In this document: positions 34,860 through 46,334 of the stretch, piece after piece | Layout: each line of letters opens with the position of its first letter | Position numbering within the stretch: the first letter of the stretch is position 1 | DNA from: Laguncularia racemosa | Taxonomy: Eukaryota > Streptophyta > Magnoliopsida > Myrtales > Combretaceae | Length of the DNA stretch: 64,000 nt | Assembly: GCA_037954665.1 (NCBI GenBank) | Contig: JBBMOL010000182.1 | Location: 372,001 to 436,000, forward strand | Direction of reading: 5' to 3' | Made by a program: the position numbers and the translations under genes | Notes under the pieces: generated by a model | What the model was told of the DNA's origin: nothing | The model's database searches: none | Seen by the model: only the letters and a program-made list of their open reading frames with translations

Positions 34860-37370
34860 TTTTTATTCATTAAATAAAAACATTAAAACACATTTTTGGT
34901 TTTTCTTTTTAACAATTATTTTTTTTAGATTTTAGGACTTTTTAAATGAAAAAAAAAAACACTGTGCACAAGGGTTTGTAGTGGAAAAATGACACGCCCA
35001 GCCATTGTTCCCAACCCTAAACACATTTTCTCTCATGTAACCTTTGTCTTCTCCAATTAGATCAACAACTAGAGCTGCTTGAGGAATGATGAAATTTGCT
35101 TCGAAATCGTTCATCATCACTTGCGAGGAATCGTCATCTTCCAACCATAGGCTTGTATTTGTATCAAGGTGAGAATTTTGTTCCACAACATTCTTTAAAA
35201 TTAGGGTTTTAAGAAAAAAATTTAGGTAAATCATCTTATTTGTCGGGTAAATCGATTTGAACAAAATTAAATCATCAATTTAGTTGTAATGCTGCTCTGT
35301 TTTGTTCCAATTAGGGTGTTTCGATCATCAAAATAGTTGAGATTGGTTTCGTAATTTTTTTTTCTATTGAAGTTTTCTTTTATGTCAATGTTGAATTTCC
35401 GTGGTCTTTGAAAGCTAGAATTCAAGCAACCTTTTGATCTCTATCCTTAATTTCATTGAGTTACCCCCTTCACTAACTAAGATTTAAGTGGTTGATACAC
35501 ATAGGAAAGCTGAGTAGAGAATGGTTGAATGAGTTGATACAGTGGAAATAGCAACAGCCGTATTTGAAATGTTTTCATGCAGAAGTTTGGAGTTTAGTCT
35601 CATAGTTGGCATGCTTAATTCTTTTTGTACTTGAAGTTTAGCATTTTATTGTCCTCTTTGGGTTCTAGGACACTTGAAGATTGGAGAATGCCTAATAAAA
35701 CTTTTCTTGCCTTAATCTTAAGATTGTTGCTGCTGTGAATAATGGAAATGAGAGGATTTTATCCATCAGTTTAGCATAATCCACAAACTTATCGCAAAAG
35801 TCATGTAAAACACATTGAAGGTAGTGGTTTCTAAAATTGATTTTCGTCTGAAATCATTTTTATTAATAGAAAGCAAATACAAGATGCAGCTTTAATTGTG
35901 AAGAATAATTCCTATTTCAGGATATTGTGGGTGTCATTTGCAAGTTAGACATTGAGTGGCATCTATTCTTCTATATTTAAATTCTTTCATATTTTTGGTT
36001 TGGCTTGACTTAGCTGTGTATGTTGTGAACATCACCTTTGCTCACTTTGACTCCAATTTCCCAGACGATCCAACCAACCGTGTAGCTTTTAACACACACA
36101 CATATTTTTCAGAAAACTATCATAAATCATGACTGTGGATCATCAGCAACAATCCATATTCTTTTAAATGCAAATCCCTATTTTTGTTATTGTAAACAAA
36201 CCTTCTTGTTTTGTCCACATTGATGAAATTACAAGGCAAAGAATGAAATTTGTTGGTTAAACAAAAATAGTGTGTCAAGGTTGATTTAATCAACTTTTTT
36301 TGTGTTCTTTGCTGTTGAAAGATTTAAGGATTGTACAATGATTCTTAATACTCTAGACGTAGAATACATGGGACGTAAAGTATACAAATATAGCTATGTT
36401 GCCTTGTTATGCCCTATTTGACAGTGTTAGGAAGGCTTCCATAGTTCTTAAGAAACCTGCCTCCTTTGGAGACATGGGCCGTGAAGTATACAAATATAGC
36501 TACGCTGCCCAATTCACCTCCTAAAAGTTCATCAATTGCCTTATCAACCATCCACAGTCATGAGTGTACCATCTGATTCTACATTACTTAATTACTGCTA
36601 ATTACTAATAAGTGTGTTGTAGCTTCTAAATTCTTGAGAATCATCTTTTTTTGTTCTGTTCCATAGCTGAATTTTTATCAACGTTTGTTGACTTTGCTAT
36701 GTTGGCTTGTGATGTATTTCCTTATAGCAATGCATATTCATATCTTGTATATAGAGGCATAGCTATGACCATTAGCATTTGATTTTGACATTGTGCCTAA
36801 GCATAATAACAATAATGCTTAGACAGTAAGTTGGATTGGTGAGGGGTTTAGCAATGCTTCATCTTTGTTATCGAGAGAAGCAGTATTGTCTCCCCATGGT
36901 TAAAGCTTAGTCAAGGTTAACTTGAAGTGTAATTTATGATTTTTTTTATGTCTTCGCTTGATCTTGTTTGATAAAGATTGTGTTGTAGGCTTTATAGTTC
37001 TTTGTATTAAAGAAGAATAATAAGTGAAAGATGAGATGTTTTCAGTCTAATTTATTAGATATCATACTCAATGTCGTGTCTATAGCATTCGACATATATC
37101 TACAATGTTAACTTGATATTTAACTTAATGTGAATTTTTTTTCTTTTGTGGCACGTATGGGAGTTTTATTAGCAATTTCACTAATTCTTTAGGGCCCTTA
37201 TATTTCTAGACTAAGTAAACTTACAAGTTCACAATTTAAATGCTTATATGTTTATTATTTTAGGTCTACTTTACTTTAAAATAAAGTTCATTATATTTTT
37301 ACCATTTAAGAACTAATGTTTTCATTATATGTGTGTAAAACATTATTGATTTGCTATGGGATTCTTTTAC
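34860..37370. other. CACTA element interior, no coding signal
   Basis: The left third of the element before the first recognisable exon. It is AT-rich and has a good 3' splice site (TTCTTTTACAG) just before the Transposase-associated exon, so part is likely leader and intron. Confidence 0.45.
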
Positions 37371-37374
37371 AGTT

Positions 37375-37950
37375 ATGGATAAGAGTTGGATGAATTGTAA
37401 TATTGAAAGTGAAGAGTACCTACAAGGTGTAGAGTTTTTCATTGCATACTTGCGCATGAAGTATGGAATGGACAAGAGCTTAAGTTGTCAAAGTAGGAAA
37501 TGCTTAAATGTGCCGACGCACACTATGAATGTAATAAGAGCACACTTGCTTATTGATGGGATAGATGTAACTTACTGTTGTTGGATATACCATGGTAAGC
37601 AGCCGACCATTGAATTGCCAAGGAGAACTCGAGGTAGGATTCGTCATGAAGAATATGATTTTAGAACATACAGAAGTGAGTGGTTCAATGAGGAAAATGA
37701 CGACGACATAGACAGACTTGATGAGATGCTAGAAGATTTAGAGGCAGTTATTGACAATCAAGCTGAAGGTCCAACTCCTACGAATGGATTTGATTTGCCA
37801 CCCAATTGTACCCACACAAAATGATGCTTCCACTAATAATGCAATTGATGTGTCCATAGAGGTTGGTGGCATTCCCTTTAACCCTACTCGATCCTCAGGT
37901 AATTTACATAATTGTGTACATGAAACTAGAATAAATGTTTCTATTATGTT
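37375..37950 (+). pseudogene. Transposase-associated domain exon of the CACTA element
   Basis: The ATG at 37375 gives MDKSWMNCNIESEEYLQGVE, the characteristic start of the plant Transposase-associated domain (PF13963 type). It continues with Cys-containing segments (LSCQSRKCLNVPT), RAHLLIDGIDVTYCCWIYHG, and then an acidic stretch (NEENDDDIDRLDEMLEDLE). The frame is lost near 37795; the continuation PPIVPTQNDASTNNAID is in another frame. In active elements this domain accompanies the CACTA transposase. Here it is not followed by transposase exons. Confidence 0.8.
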
Positions 37951-38009
37951 TGCCTCCATTATGATGGACTTGTTTTTTAAATATTTGCACTAGCGGCGAG
38001 CTCAGTGTC

Positions 38010-39950
38010 ATATATAGGCAAGAGGAGTGTATATTGGGGGACAAGCATTAGAAAGAGAAAATAGAAGACGAATGAGTAAAATGGTCATTCAATTCACGAC
38101 ATGTGGTGGTCATCTGTTAACACCAGACCAATAAGCTAAGATGGCATCGGAAATAGGGAAGGCTTGTCAAGATTTGCTACCACTCTGTATTGAGGATTGG
38201 AGAAAATTTGATTTATCACAAAAACAACGTGCTTGGGAAAGAGTACAAGTGAAAGCAACAATTAATTTGGATTGTCTTTATATCAATTATTTTCTCAATA
38301 AAAAGTGAATATGTCAAACTATCATTATCCTTGTTATCATAACCTATTGCATGGTGTATCTAACATGTATATACATCCTTAGCCTTTTTTTTTTTTGTAG
38401 AATCGTCTAAATATTGATGAAATAAAAAAAAATCCTGAAAAGTTTCATGCTGTTGATCGATGGATGGGAAATATCCATAGAAATCAATTGAAGTAAAACT
38501 AAAAGTTCATGGATAAATATTGGTGATGTAATTCAACCCAAGGGTTCAAGTGATGATGATTGGAAAAAGAAAACAGATGAATGGATGAGAGAGATTGCAG
38601 AAGAGAAGGAGATTTTGCAATCAGGAGATCCATTTGCAGAGGTAATAATACTTTAGTCATGTTTTCTTAAGGTTTTGGCTAAATGATATCATTAACTTGA
38701 TGATGTCTTGATAAATAAAAGACTAGGGCAATGAGTGGAAGGCTGCACGTAGGAAAGTAAAATATTTACACAGATTGGGATCTAGATCATTTGAGCACAG
38801 GAGGAATAAATATGTGAGTATTTCATTTTATTTAATTTGATAACACTTAAATTGATGAAGTCCTTAACTTTATATATATTGTGTGATTAGATTGAGAGGA
38901 ATTACGAACCACCGGATGCAATTGAGTTCTTTAAGGTCACCCGATACAGTAAGCCAAGGTCTGATGGTGGTGGCGGTTGGATTTCCCAATAGGCTGGCCA
39001 AGATTATGTAAGTTGATGGGTTAATTTACAAATAAGCACTTCAACTATGGTTTGTGTTTGTATGTACATTTCTATTATGTTTGCATTGTATATTGTTGTC
39101 ATCGTTACTCTAGGAGAATATGGTCAAGATGTATCAAGAATCTCAATCCTCAGACAATCCTAAGACTGCGGAGGGGATAATTGATGAATTTAGGGGTGTA
39201 AACGTGTGAACTGACTATCATCCTGGTAGAGGATATGGACCACCGACCATTGGGAAAGGTACACATTCACGAATTTATATGGAAAAGATGGAAGCAGTGC
39301 TGCAAGAGACACATGGAAAGATTGAAGAGGAAAAACATAAACATAAACAACTGGAAGGAAAGTTTAATGACCAACATCAACAACTATTGTCAATGCTTCA
39401 AGAAGAAAGGGATCTATGTATCGCCTAAGCTCAAGAGGTTAGTTTAAACTTATACTTTCGAGTTAAAGGTATATGTGCTATGTTGTAAATGCATGCTTAT
39501 TGCTTTTATGTATAGAGTAGGAATGTTGTGGGTTTTGATGATGTAACGAGTAATGTTGTCATTGTACGTGCAATATGTGTTGTCATATAGGTGTTAAGGG
39601 ACAATATTCTAGAATATTGAAGAATCTACATGGTTATAATTCCTTTGGTTCAATATTGTAGAATAATGATGTTTTGCTTGCATGTTAAAGATGAATATGT
39701 GAGTACGTTGTCAATGTCTTACAACTATCTGAGCTTTCTCAAGCAGTAGCACGGCTTGCTAGGAATTTTCCAAGTACTTCAGGTAAATAATCATAAAAAT
39801 GTGATAGTATATTATCCCCCACTCTCTCTCTATGCATGCAGAAGACCTTGTTCATTTACCAAGTACATCTACTAGTGATGATACATCAAATAGTGAAGAA
39901 AAATGTGATAGCGAAGATGATGAAAGTAGTGAAGATGGGGATGAGGACTG
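38010..39950 (+). pseudogene. TnpA-like (Transposase_24-type) remnant of the CACTA element
   Basis: Scattered coding-like pieces separated by introns or frame breaks. They are MASEIGKACQDLLPLCIEDW near 38140; RLGSRSFEHRRNKYIERNYE at about 38775-38900; PPDAIEFFKVTRYSKPR; MVKMYQESQSSDNPKTAEG near 39120; a charged coiled-coil-like piece GKIEEEKHKHKQLEGKFNDQ near 39320; and an acidic end (SEEKCDSEDDESSEDGDED, about 39890-39950). The order and character fit the DNA-binding TnpA-type protein of plant En/Spm elements. Stops between pieces make it non-functional. The family assignment is by resemblance only. Confidence 0.6.
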
Positions 39951-40220
39951 ATGCGAGAAATAGGATGTTAGACAAGTTTATGTAATGTTTAAGGTTAAAC
40001 CTATTGAAGTTTGATGTTTTTTCATTTTATGTGGATTTGTTTGGTTAAGATTATCCTCGCAAGTTTTCTTGATGTGAAAGCATCATGTTTATGGAGTTTT
40101 TTTGAATATGTGGAAAAGAAATTTGTAGGGTATATATAATTATGTATAACTAAACAAATGCATTTTGGCTAATATGAAGATTGTGAATACGGGCTGAAAT
40201 CAATGCCTATTACAATTACT

Positions 40221-40595
40221 ACATTTAAACGTTGCTACTATGGCAAAATTGTGATTTAACTATATTTAAACGTCGCCTATCATAACAGTCAATTATGTCT
40301 AAACGTTGCTAATGGTAGTGTTTTACTACGTTTAAACGTTGCCAATATTACTCATTTACCGTGCTCTTTGTGTCCAATAATTATTTAATTGTACTACTAC
40401 TACGTTTAAACGGAGCAGATCCTATTACTATTAACAACGTCTAAGCATTGCTAATGGTAGCCTTTTATTATGTTTAAACGTCGCCTGTAGTGCTGATTTA
40501 CTGTACTTTTTTTTTTCCTTTAAATTTTTAATTGTCATTTTACAACGTTTAAACATTGCGTATAACCTATTTTTAGCAACCTTTAAACGTCGCCC
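40221..40595 (+). repeat. CACTA subterminal repeat array
   Basis: At least nine degenerate copies of TTTAAACGTTGCC or TTTAAACGTCGCC occur in about 375 bases, mostly in one orientation and irregularly spaced. The core CGTTTAAACG is itself palindromic. In En/Spm-type elements such arrays are the binding sites of the TnpA protein. More diverged copies continue to about 40770. Confidence 0.85.
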
Positions 40596-40790
40596 AATAT
40601 AACACGTTTAGCTACGTTTCCACCTTTAGTGACATTTATGAAATAAATGTGGTTGATATTTCTTGCGACAAACCTTTGGCAACATTTATTAGCAACGGTT
40701 ATTAAACATATGTAAATCTTTTTTGCGATGTTTATTTCATGTTTGGCAATGTTTATTAAACATCGTATAACATTGAAATTCCTATAGTAG

Positions 40791-42022
40791 AAGACACTGC
40801 TAGAAAGAAGGGTGGCAAATGCTCAATATGGGAATAGTTCGAGTACTGGTGGGACTTCCATAGATATGTTTGCTAAAAAACTTGAAAGCTTAGGAATGAA
40901 TGAAGAGAAAGGAAAGTTTGCTGGTGGGAGAGAACTTTCTAAAAAATTAGGTAATGATTTGCAGCATTCTGAATTGTCGGTGAGTGAAGTTAAAAGAGAG
41001 TAAAGAAACAAAGGGCAAGAAGAAGAATATGAGAGATGGTCCACGAAGGCTACAAAACTCCATGATACTTGAGACCTAACATCTTCTATTTTTGACAACG
41101 AGTTTCTAACAAAGATCATTATTTGACCTCTCCTTTGTATAAGAGACAAGCTGCAATGGAGCAAGCTACAAATAGCAGCTTTGTGCCCTTTGTTTCCTTC
41201 CCACCGGATTACTTTGCTAAAAAGGAAACATTGTAGCCTCATGGGGGGAATTTAGTTGACATGATTTCTTTGGAAGCCTTCTCAACTGTTCAAAATTCTA
41301 ACAAGCTGCCAGGGAAGACAATTGATGTTCCTAATTCAACAATGTTTGATGTGCATCATGCATAGGGGACAAAAAACGGAGAATTTAACTCAGGAAGCAA
41401 GGATTCAAAACCTATTGGAAATAATTCAATTACCAATTTTGGAAACACAATAAATGAGGTTAGAAACGGTGGAATTGTTAGCCTAAAAGCTATGCACCCT
41501 CGGTCAATGAGCCAGAGCAATTGGGGCACTGGATTTCTTGAAGAAAGAAGTAGGAATAATGTGAGAAATATGACTAGTAGTGCACCCCAACCATCACAAC
41601 CATCGAAGAGTAGTAACTTAAGGGAGGGTTCGGCTGTGAAAGACCCTGAGCCTCTGGAAATGTCAGAGGAGGCTAAGGTGGAGAGGTGGTTCCGACATGT
41701 TACCCAAATAAAAGACATTCCTAAACTAAGCCAAATTCCATATGAGGATTTTCCATCAATAATGCCAATGCAAAAAAGAGTAAACAAATTTGTTGTTAGC
41801 AAGAGGAAAACACCACTAGAGAGGAGGCTGACTTCCTTGCAATATAGAAGAAATCTTCCTACTGTAAACTTCGATGTGGTGAAAAAGCCGAATGAGAATA
41901 ACTAAAACATACCAAAATTTTGGTACTTGTATGTTCAGAATAATTTATGCTTGTAATTTAAGTTTCTTGTCACATCAATCTATGATTTTTCTTTCCATTA
42001 AAAAAAGAAAAAAAGAAAAAAA
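40791..42022 (+). pseudogene. Retropseudogene of an unidentified plant protein
   Basis: Intronless coding-like sequence with frameshifts and stops. Pieces in order are ANAQYGNSSSTGGTSIDMFA, KKLESLGMNEEKGKFAGG, SIFDNEFLTKII, SPLYKRQAAMEQATNSSF, VSFPPDYFAKKE, SLEAFSTVQNSNKLPGK, then an open stretch to 41905 that includes MSQSNWGTGFLEERS, EEAKVERWFRHVTQIKDI and NKFVVSKRKTPLERRLTSLQ. About 95 bases after the stop is an A-rich tail (41999-42022). Lack of introns, 5' truncation against the CACTA end, and the tail indicate a reverse-transcribed mRNA. I have the impression of a conserved plant protein but cannot name it. Confidence 0.72.
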
Positions 42023-43141
42023 ATACGCGCATGGAAGAACCTCACCTGCAATGTCCGACGACACAAGATGCTGAAGTAGAATGATGATTGGCAAAGCAAT
42101 AAGCCTTTATCCCATAATCGAACCTGCAACAAAAGTGAAAGTAATGGCTCTTTAGTTACCGACAACTAAAAAAGAAAAGAGAGATATGTATTGTACAACT
42201 TTCAGCACTTCACTACTAATGCGAGCACCTCAAGTATGGACAGACTAATTTATAAAGCAAGGGTAAAGTTAAGAGGAGCAATCATCTCAAGACAAATAAG
42301 GAAAAGAAAGATTGTATCTGAATATAGATTATGCACTTTCCATTCAATAAAATGGTAGACTTATAAAAGGAATGTTAATCAATAGCATGGAAGGTAACAA
42401 AATCATTACTAGGAGCAATATGAAGCATATAAGGAAGTAGATTTCATAAGGAAGATTGCTAGAGATATTATTACCTGTCAAAAGAAAAAAAAATAAAGAA
42501 GGAAGATAAGTATGATCTTCCATCAAAGATTTAGTGTGGTTTAATATATATATATATATATATTATTATTTAGTTCAATGATATAAAAAAGATATCTGAT
42601 ACGCTAAGATAGCACCAAACATGAAGTTACTATTATTATCCAGAACTCCTGGTCTTGTCAAAATTAATGTACGCATAATATGTGGATTTACTGGTGCATT
42701 TCTATGGAATAGAATCAGCAAGTCAATTGAAGACATTAAAAACAACTTAACGAGCGAGATACTACCAAAAAAAAAAAATGGAAGGCAATTTGTCAAGCCA
42801 AATACTTCAATATGTATATATATATGGATTGTTTATTAAAGAAAAAATTTATGCATATGTTGTTTTATGAGCAAAGTCATTTCAATGACTTAAAGGAGAC
42901 ATGCACAATTAAATGATGCTGCAAGCTTGCGCATTTATAAAAAAAAAAAAAAAACAACTAAATTATATACAACGTTAGCTCCAAGCTCTTATAATATGAA
43001 TCACATAAGACATGTATGTGGCAACAGTGCAGCTATTTAACCAGCGCACATGCACTAAATAATTTCATAGCCATTAAAAAGGTTTATCTAATGCCTAAAC
43101 CCCTTCGACCACATTTGAAGAATTTTGGTCAAAGAGCAAAA
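42023..43141. other. Intergenic AT-rich DNA
   Basis: No gene is recognised. A TA run is at 42545-42561, and A-runs are at 42768-42778 and 42940-42954. Confidence 0.55.
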
Positions 43142-43791
43142 TATAGAGGGTTAAAAATATTATGTAAATATATTAGGCAAGCTTATTAATTATTTAGCTT
43201 GACCCATTAGGTTAAGTGACATGGCCTAATGGGTCCGGTTCAATTATTGGGATGACTTAAGGAGAATTAGCTTAGTGGGCTTGGAACAGTGATCATTGGA
43301 TTGGTCTATCCGCATCCAACTTTCTCAAGCAGGCTTATGTATTTATGAGGAAGGCTACTGGTCTTAAGCTTATGACAGGCTTATTAAGATAATTCTAAAT
43401 TGGGCAGATTCCATTTCACCCGTTAATTGCTAAAGTGATCTAACAAATGCCATCAGGCCTAAGAGTTTATAAATACTCAGCCATTCCTTCTCATTAGGGG
43501 ACCTTTTCCCGAATTCCCAATATCAGAGAAACAGTGTTCCACCAAGAGTTCTCTACAAAAAAAAAAAAAGATCAAACAAGAAATCAAGCAAAAAACAATC
43601 TCCATTGTCCAAAAACTGCAAGGTCGACGCTTGAGGTCCCCTTAGCTCCTTTGTCTATCACTTGTGTATTCAGATGCTTGAGATTGCTTGTTTCTCCTCC
43701 TTACCTCTCTCTCTCAAATCATCTCATTACGTGTCATATCTGAATCACTTTTCTCTGAAGTCAAGTGTAATGTGGTACCCCGTGATATACA
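43142..43791 (+). mobile_element. LTR-like repeat, about 650 bp, copy 1
   Basis: Aligns over its whole length with the reverse complement of 58206-58850. Both copies begin near TAGAGGGTTAAAAATATTAT and end near GTGATAT(GT)ACA, so the ends approximate TGTA...TACA. A TATA box (TTTATAAATA, about 43467) is followed by a leader with GGGGACCTTTTC and TGTTCCACCA, as in an LTR with promoter and R region. No protein is encoded and no internal retrotransposon region lies beside it. No target duplication was seen, so 'solo LTR' is an inference. Confidence 0.65.
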
Positions 43792-45701
43792 TGTGACTAC
43801 TTCTGCCAAGACCTCCCATCTACAATTGATTATTATACTACAATCCTTTTTGTTATAGTTTATAATAGTAGTAGTAGAGAAAAATAATAGCAAAAATGGT
43901 TAACGAATCAATTTAATTAATATGTATATTATATATATAAAACCATAATATAAGGATATTAAGGTATATTTTCTTCTATTACAAACGAAATTTATTTAAA
44001 CTAAATATTAGAATAGTTATTCTCTAAATTGTTTATCCATATAAATCATGGCTATATATATCCAACTAATATATATTTTCCCCAATGAGAATATCCAAGT
44101 TCAACAATTAACCCAATTGAAAAGTGTTATTCTGCCTCAAGTCGGGGCACACATCGATATTCAAGAGTTGAAAACGGCAATTTTTTTTTTCAACAACTAT
44201 TTGGTAATTAACTAAATGCATGATAATGAAAAGCAAGAAATCTTGGCATACACAGTGCCTAAAAAATGACTTTAATTGACTTATTGATACTAATATTCGG
44301 GAATGCATTTATATTACATTAAACATTTTAATATCCTTTTCTATTAAATGTAATGTGGTTGGACATTGTTGGTATGTTTTCAAGAATAAATAAGATACAT
44401 CTAGTCTAGTCACCTCACCTCTTGTAGTTTTGCAACTGAAAAATAAGTACATAGGTCGAATTCGAATCATCAATGCCCTTACCCCTAGAAAAATGAATTG
44501 ACAAGTATAGTCTAGACTCTAGCTAATGAATGTGAGAATTTTGAATTGCTGCCTGTCGCAAATTCAGATAAATTAAATAAATAATAATCATGGCATCTAG
44601 GAGTTGTAACTCTTCTATATTCTGTTATCTCGATTCTTGTTTATTTGGGATCTACTATATTTTATAAGAATGGAGGAGAGAGCAATCGAAATGCCTCAAC
44701 ACTATGATAGAGTAGTGTTTTTCCAAATTGAGCCATAAGGTCTTAGTAATGTCTAACTTATTATATTTATTCCATACGACTATAATTTATTTTGGTAATT
44801 GAAATAAAAAATAGGTATTAAAATTCACGATTGCTAAAAATGTGGAAAGTAACACTTATTTCCATTTTTTACAAGGATGTTAATTTTCTAAATTATAATG
44901 CTTTTTTTTTTTGTATAGAAAAGTATCATTTTTCCCATATATATTATATTCCCCTAAACCTTAACATACGACTTCTCGTGAAAATAAATGCGCCATCAAC
45001 TTAGATACAACTATCCCTTGAATTAGAGTATACTATGTTGTATTGCATATTAATTACTTTCCTTGAAACTTTCTATTGTGATATATATCCGAAATTAAAG
45101 AAATGACGAGGAACTATTTAATGTAAACAAATAATAAGGTTCAATATTAAATGTGAAGCATATTCCATATACTAGTGTGATTAAAGGACTGCTATCCACA
45201 TATATTGCAATGTACATTTATAATGGCAGTCATTATCTGCTAATACTAATGATATATATCCAAAAGCCGTAATTAGGGCTCCGAACCTTTTTAGCAATGG
45301 ATTCAAGGTTTAGCAACAGTTCGGATATATGAAGTACAATTAGGTTTTTCAATGTTTAGAGAGTCCATCTTGTGAATGTATTTGCAATCTGCATCCCTTT
45401 ATTGTTCATGACATATTATCAACATACATACAAGAAACAAAAATGTAATGATATTTTTTTCTTCTACTACTGCACAGTTAATGGCTGTTCCGACCAGGAT
45501 GAATGAAGGTTCCTGCCAAGCTAGATTTTCACGAACATTTTTTGACTGGAAAAAAAAAAAAGAAAAAAAAGAAGAAGGAAAGGTTGAACATGGAGAGGAA
45601 AAAGAGAATACTCGATTCAACAGTGAAATATTCTGAAAAAAATAACATAAACATAGGCACGCTAGTCCTAGTGAGATACTAGAATCTGGTGACCATCTTA
45701 A
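43792..45701. other. Intergenic DNA downstream of the minus-strand MADS gene
   Basis: No gene is recognised. An A-rich tract (45550-45575) gives short lysine-rich frames without meaning. Confidence 0.55.
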
Positions 45702-46334
45702 TCAAAATTTAAGTCCAAAATTATTATACATATCAAACATATGAGAGGAACTAGTGTTATTGATATCAATTGTTTTGCTATTCATGTGATTGTGATCAAT
45801 GTCTCCAGCAGTATAGCTTAAACGATCTTCTAATAAATTTATGGACGAAATCTCTAATTGTCTCCTTACGTTTTCCCGTAACTCTTCGATTGCCAATTTC
45901 AGTTGTTCGAGCTCTTGCAACCCAAGTTCCTCAATAGGAGCTTCCCACCAGTTTTCACCTTCATTAACCTTTCTTATCAAATCATGCTCTTCCCCACGTT
46001 TCCTCTCGAATTCCAACTGATTTAGGACATGCTCGATATGATCGTTGAAATTATCCGACACGAAATTGCATTCATCATGTGCTTTAACACGATGTTGGTT
46101 GTTGGTTAGGAACCGGTCGATGACAACGTCAACATCAGGATGGCCGAAGCAGAAGGGTTTATTTGCGGGGGAGAACACCATTACTGCGATTTCAACGCCA
46201 CATAGAGTGCAAAGCTCACTAGCTTTTTTGAACAGTCCCGCTTTGCGTTTAGAAAACGTGACTTGGAGATGGTTTTTCTTTGAGATTTTTGCAATGGCAA
46301 TCTTTTGGCGACCTAAGCTAGACTTCTTCGTCAT
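45702..46334 (-). CDS. Type I M-alpha MADS-box transcription factor (AGL62-like), diverged copy
   Basis: A single-exon protein of 210 residues. The start is the ATG at 46334 (MTKKSSLGRQ); the frame extends two codons further upstream only to a TTG. The MADS domain is at about residues 9-67 (GRQKIAIAKISKKN, SKRKAGLFKKASEL, CTLCGVEIAVMVFSP), then KPFCFGHPDVDVVIDRFL. A charged helical segment follows at about 97-162 (FERKRGEEHDLIRKVNEGEN, WWEAPIEELGLQELEQL). The C-terminus is Asn/Asp-rich and lacks both the Pro-rich part and the GYSKGF tail of the other cluster members. It is probably a nuclear transcription factor with a reproductive role, by family analogy. The fragment at 28247 belongs to the same sub-lineage. 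Confidence 0.92.
   Translation of the reverse strand: MTKKSSLGRQKIAIAKISKKNHLQVTFSKRKAGLFKKASELCTLCGVEIAVMVFSPANKPFCFGHPDVDVVIDRFLTNNQHRVKAHDECNFVSDNFNDHIEHVLNQLEFERKRGEEHDLIRKVNEGENWWEAPIEELGLQELEQLKLAIEELRENVRRQLEISSINLLEDRLSYTAGDIDHNHMNSKTIDINNTSSSHMFDMYNNFGLKF

Larger units (their letters stand above)
34668..40789 (+). mobile_element. CACTA (En/Spm-type) element, about 6.1 kb, defective
   Basis: The left end is CACTATAGGAATTT. The right end read on the minus strand is TACTATAGGAATTT, so 13 of 14 bases match and the right terminal C is changed. A perfect 13-bp hairpin (GGCGATGTTTGTA / TACAAACATCGCC, 34692-34722) sits just inside the left end. The right end carries at least nine subterminal repeats. 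Inside are a Transposase-associated domain and a TnpA-like remnant, but no DDE TnpD-type transposase is visible. The flanking trinucleotides (CAT left, GAA right) do not match, so the target duplication has been lost or an end has been rearranged. Confidence 0.85.

Noticed and set aside
40221..40770. Regular short repeats that could suggest a CRISPR-like array
   Set aside because: Copies are degenerate, irregularly spaced and lie at the terminus of a CACTA element in a plant genome. They are subterminal transposase-protein sites.
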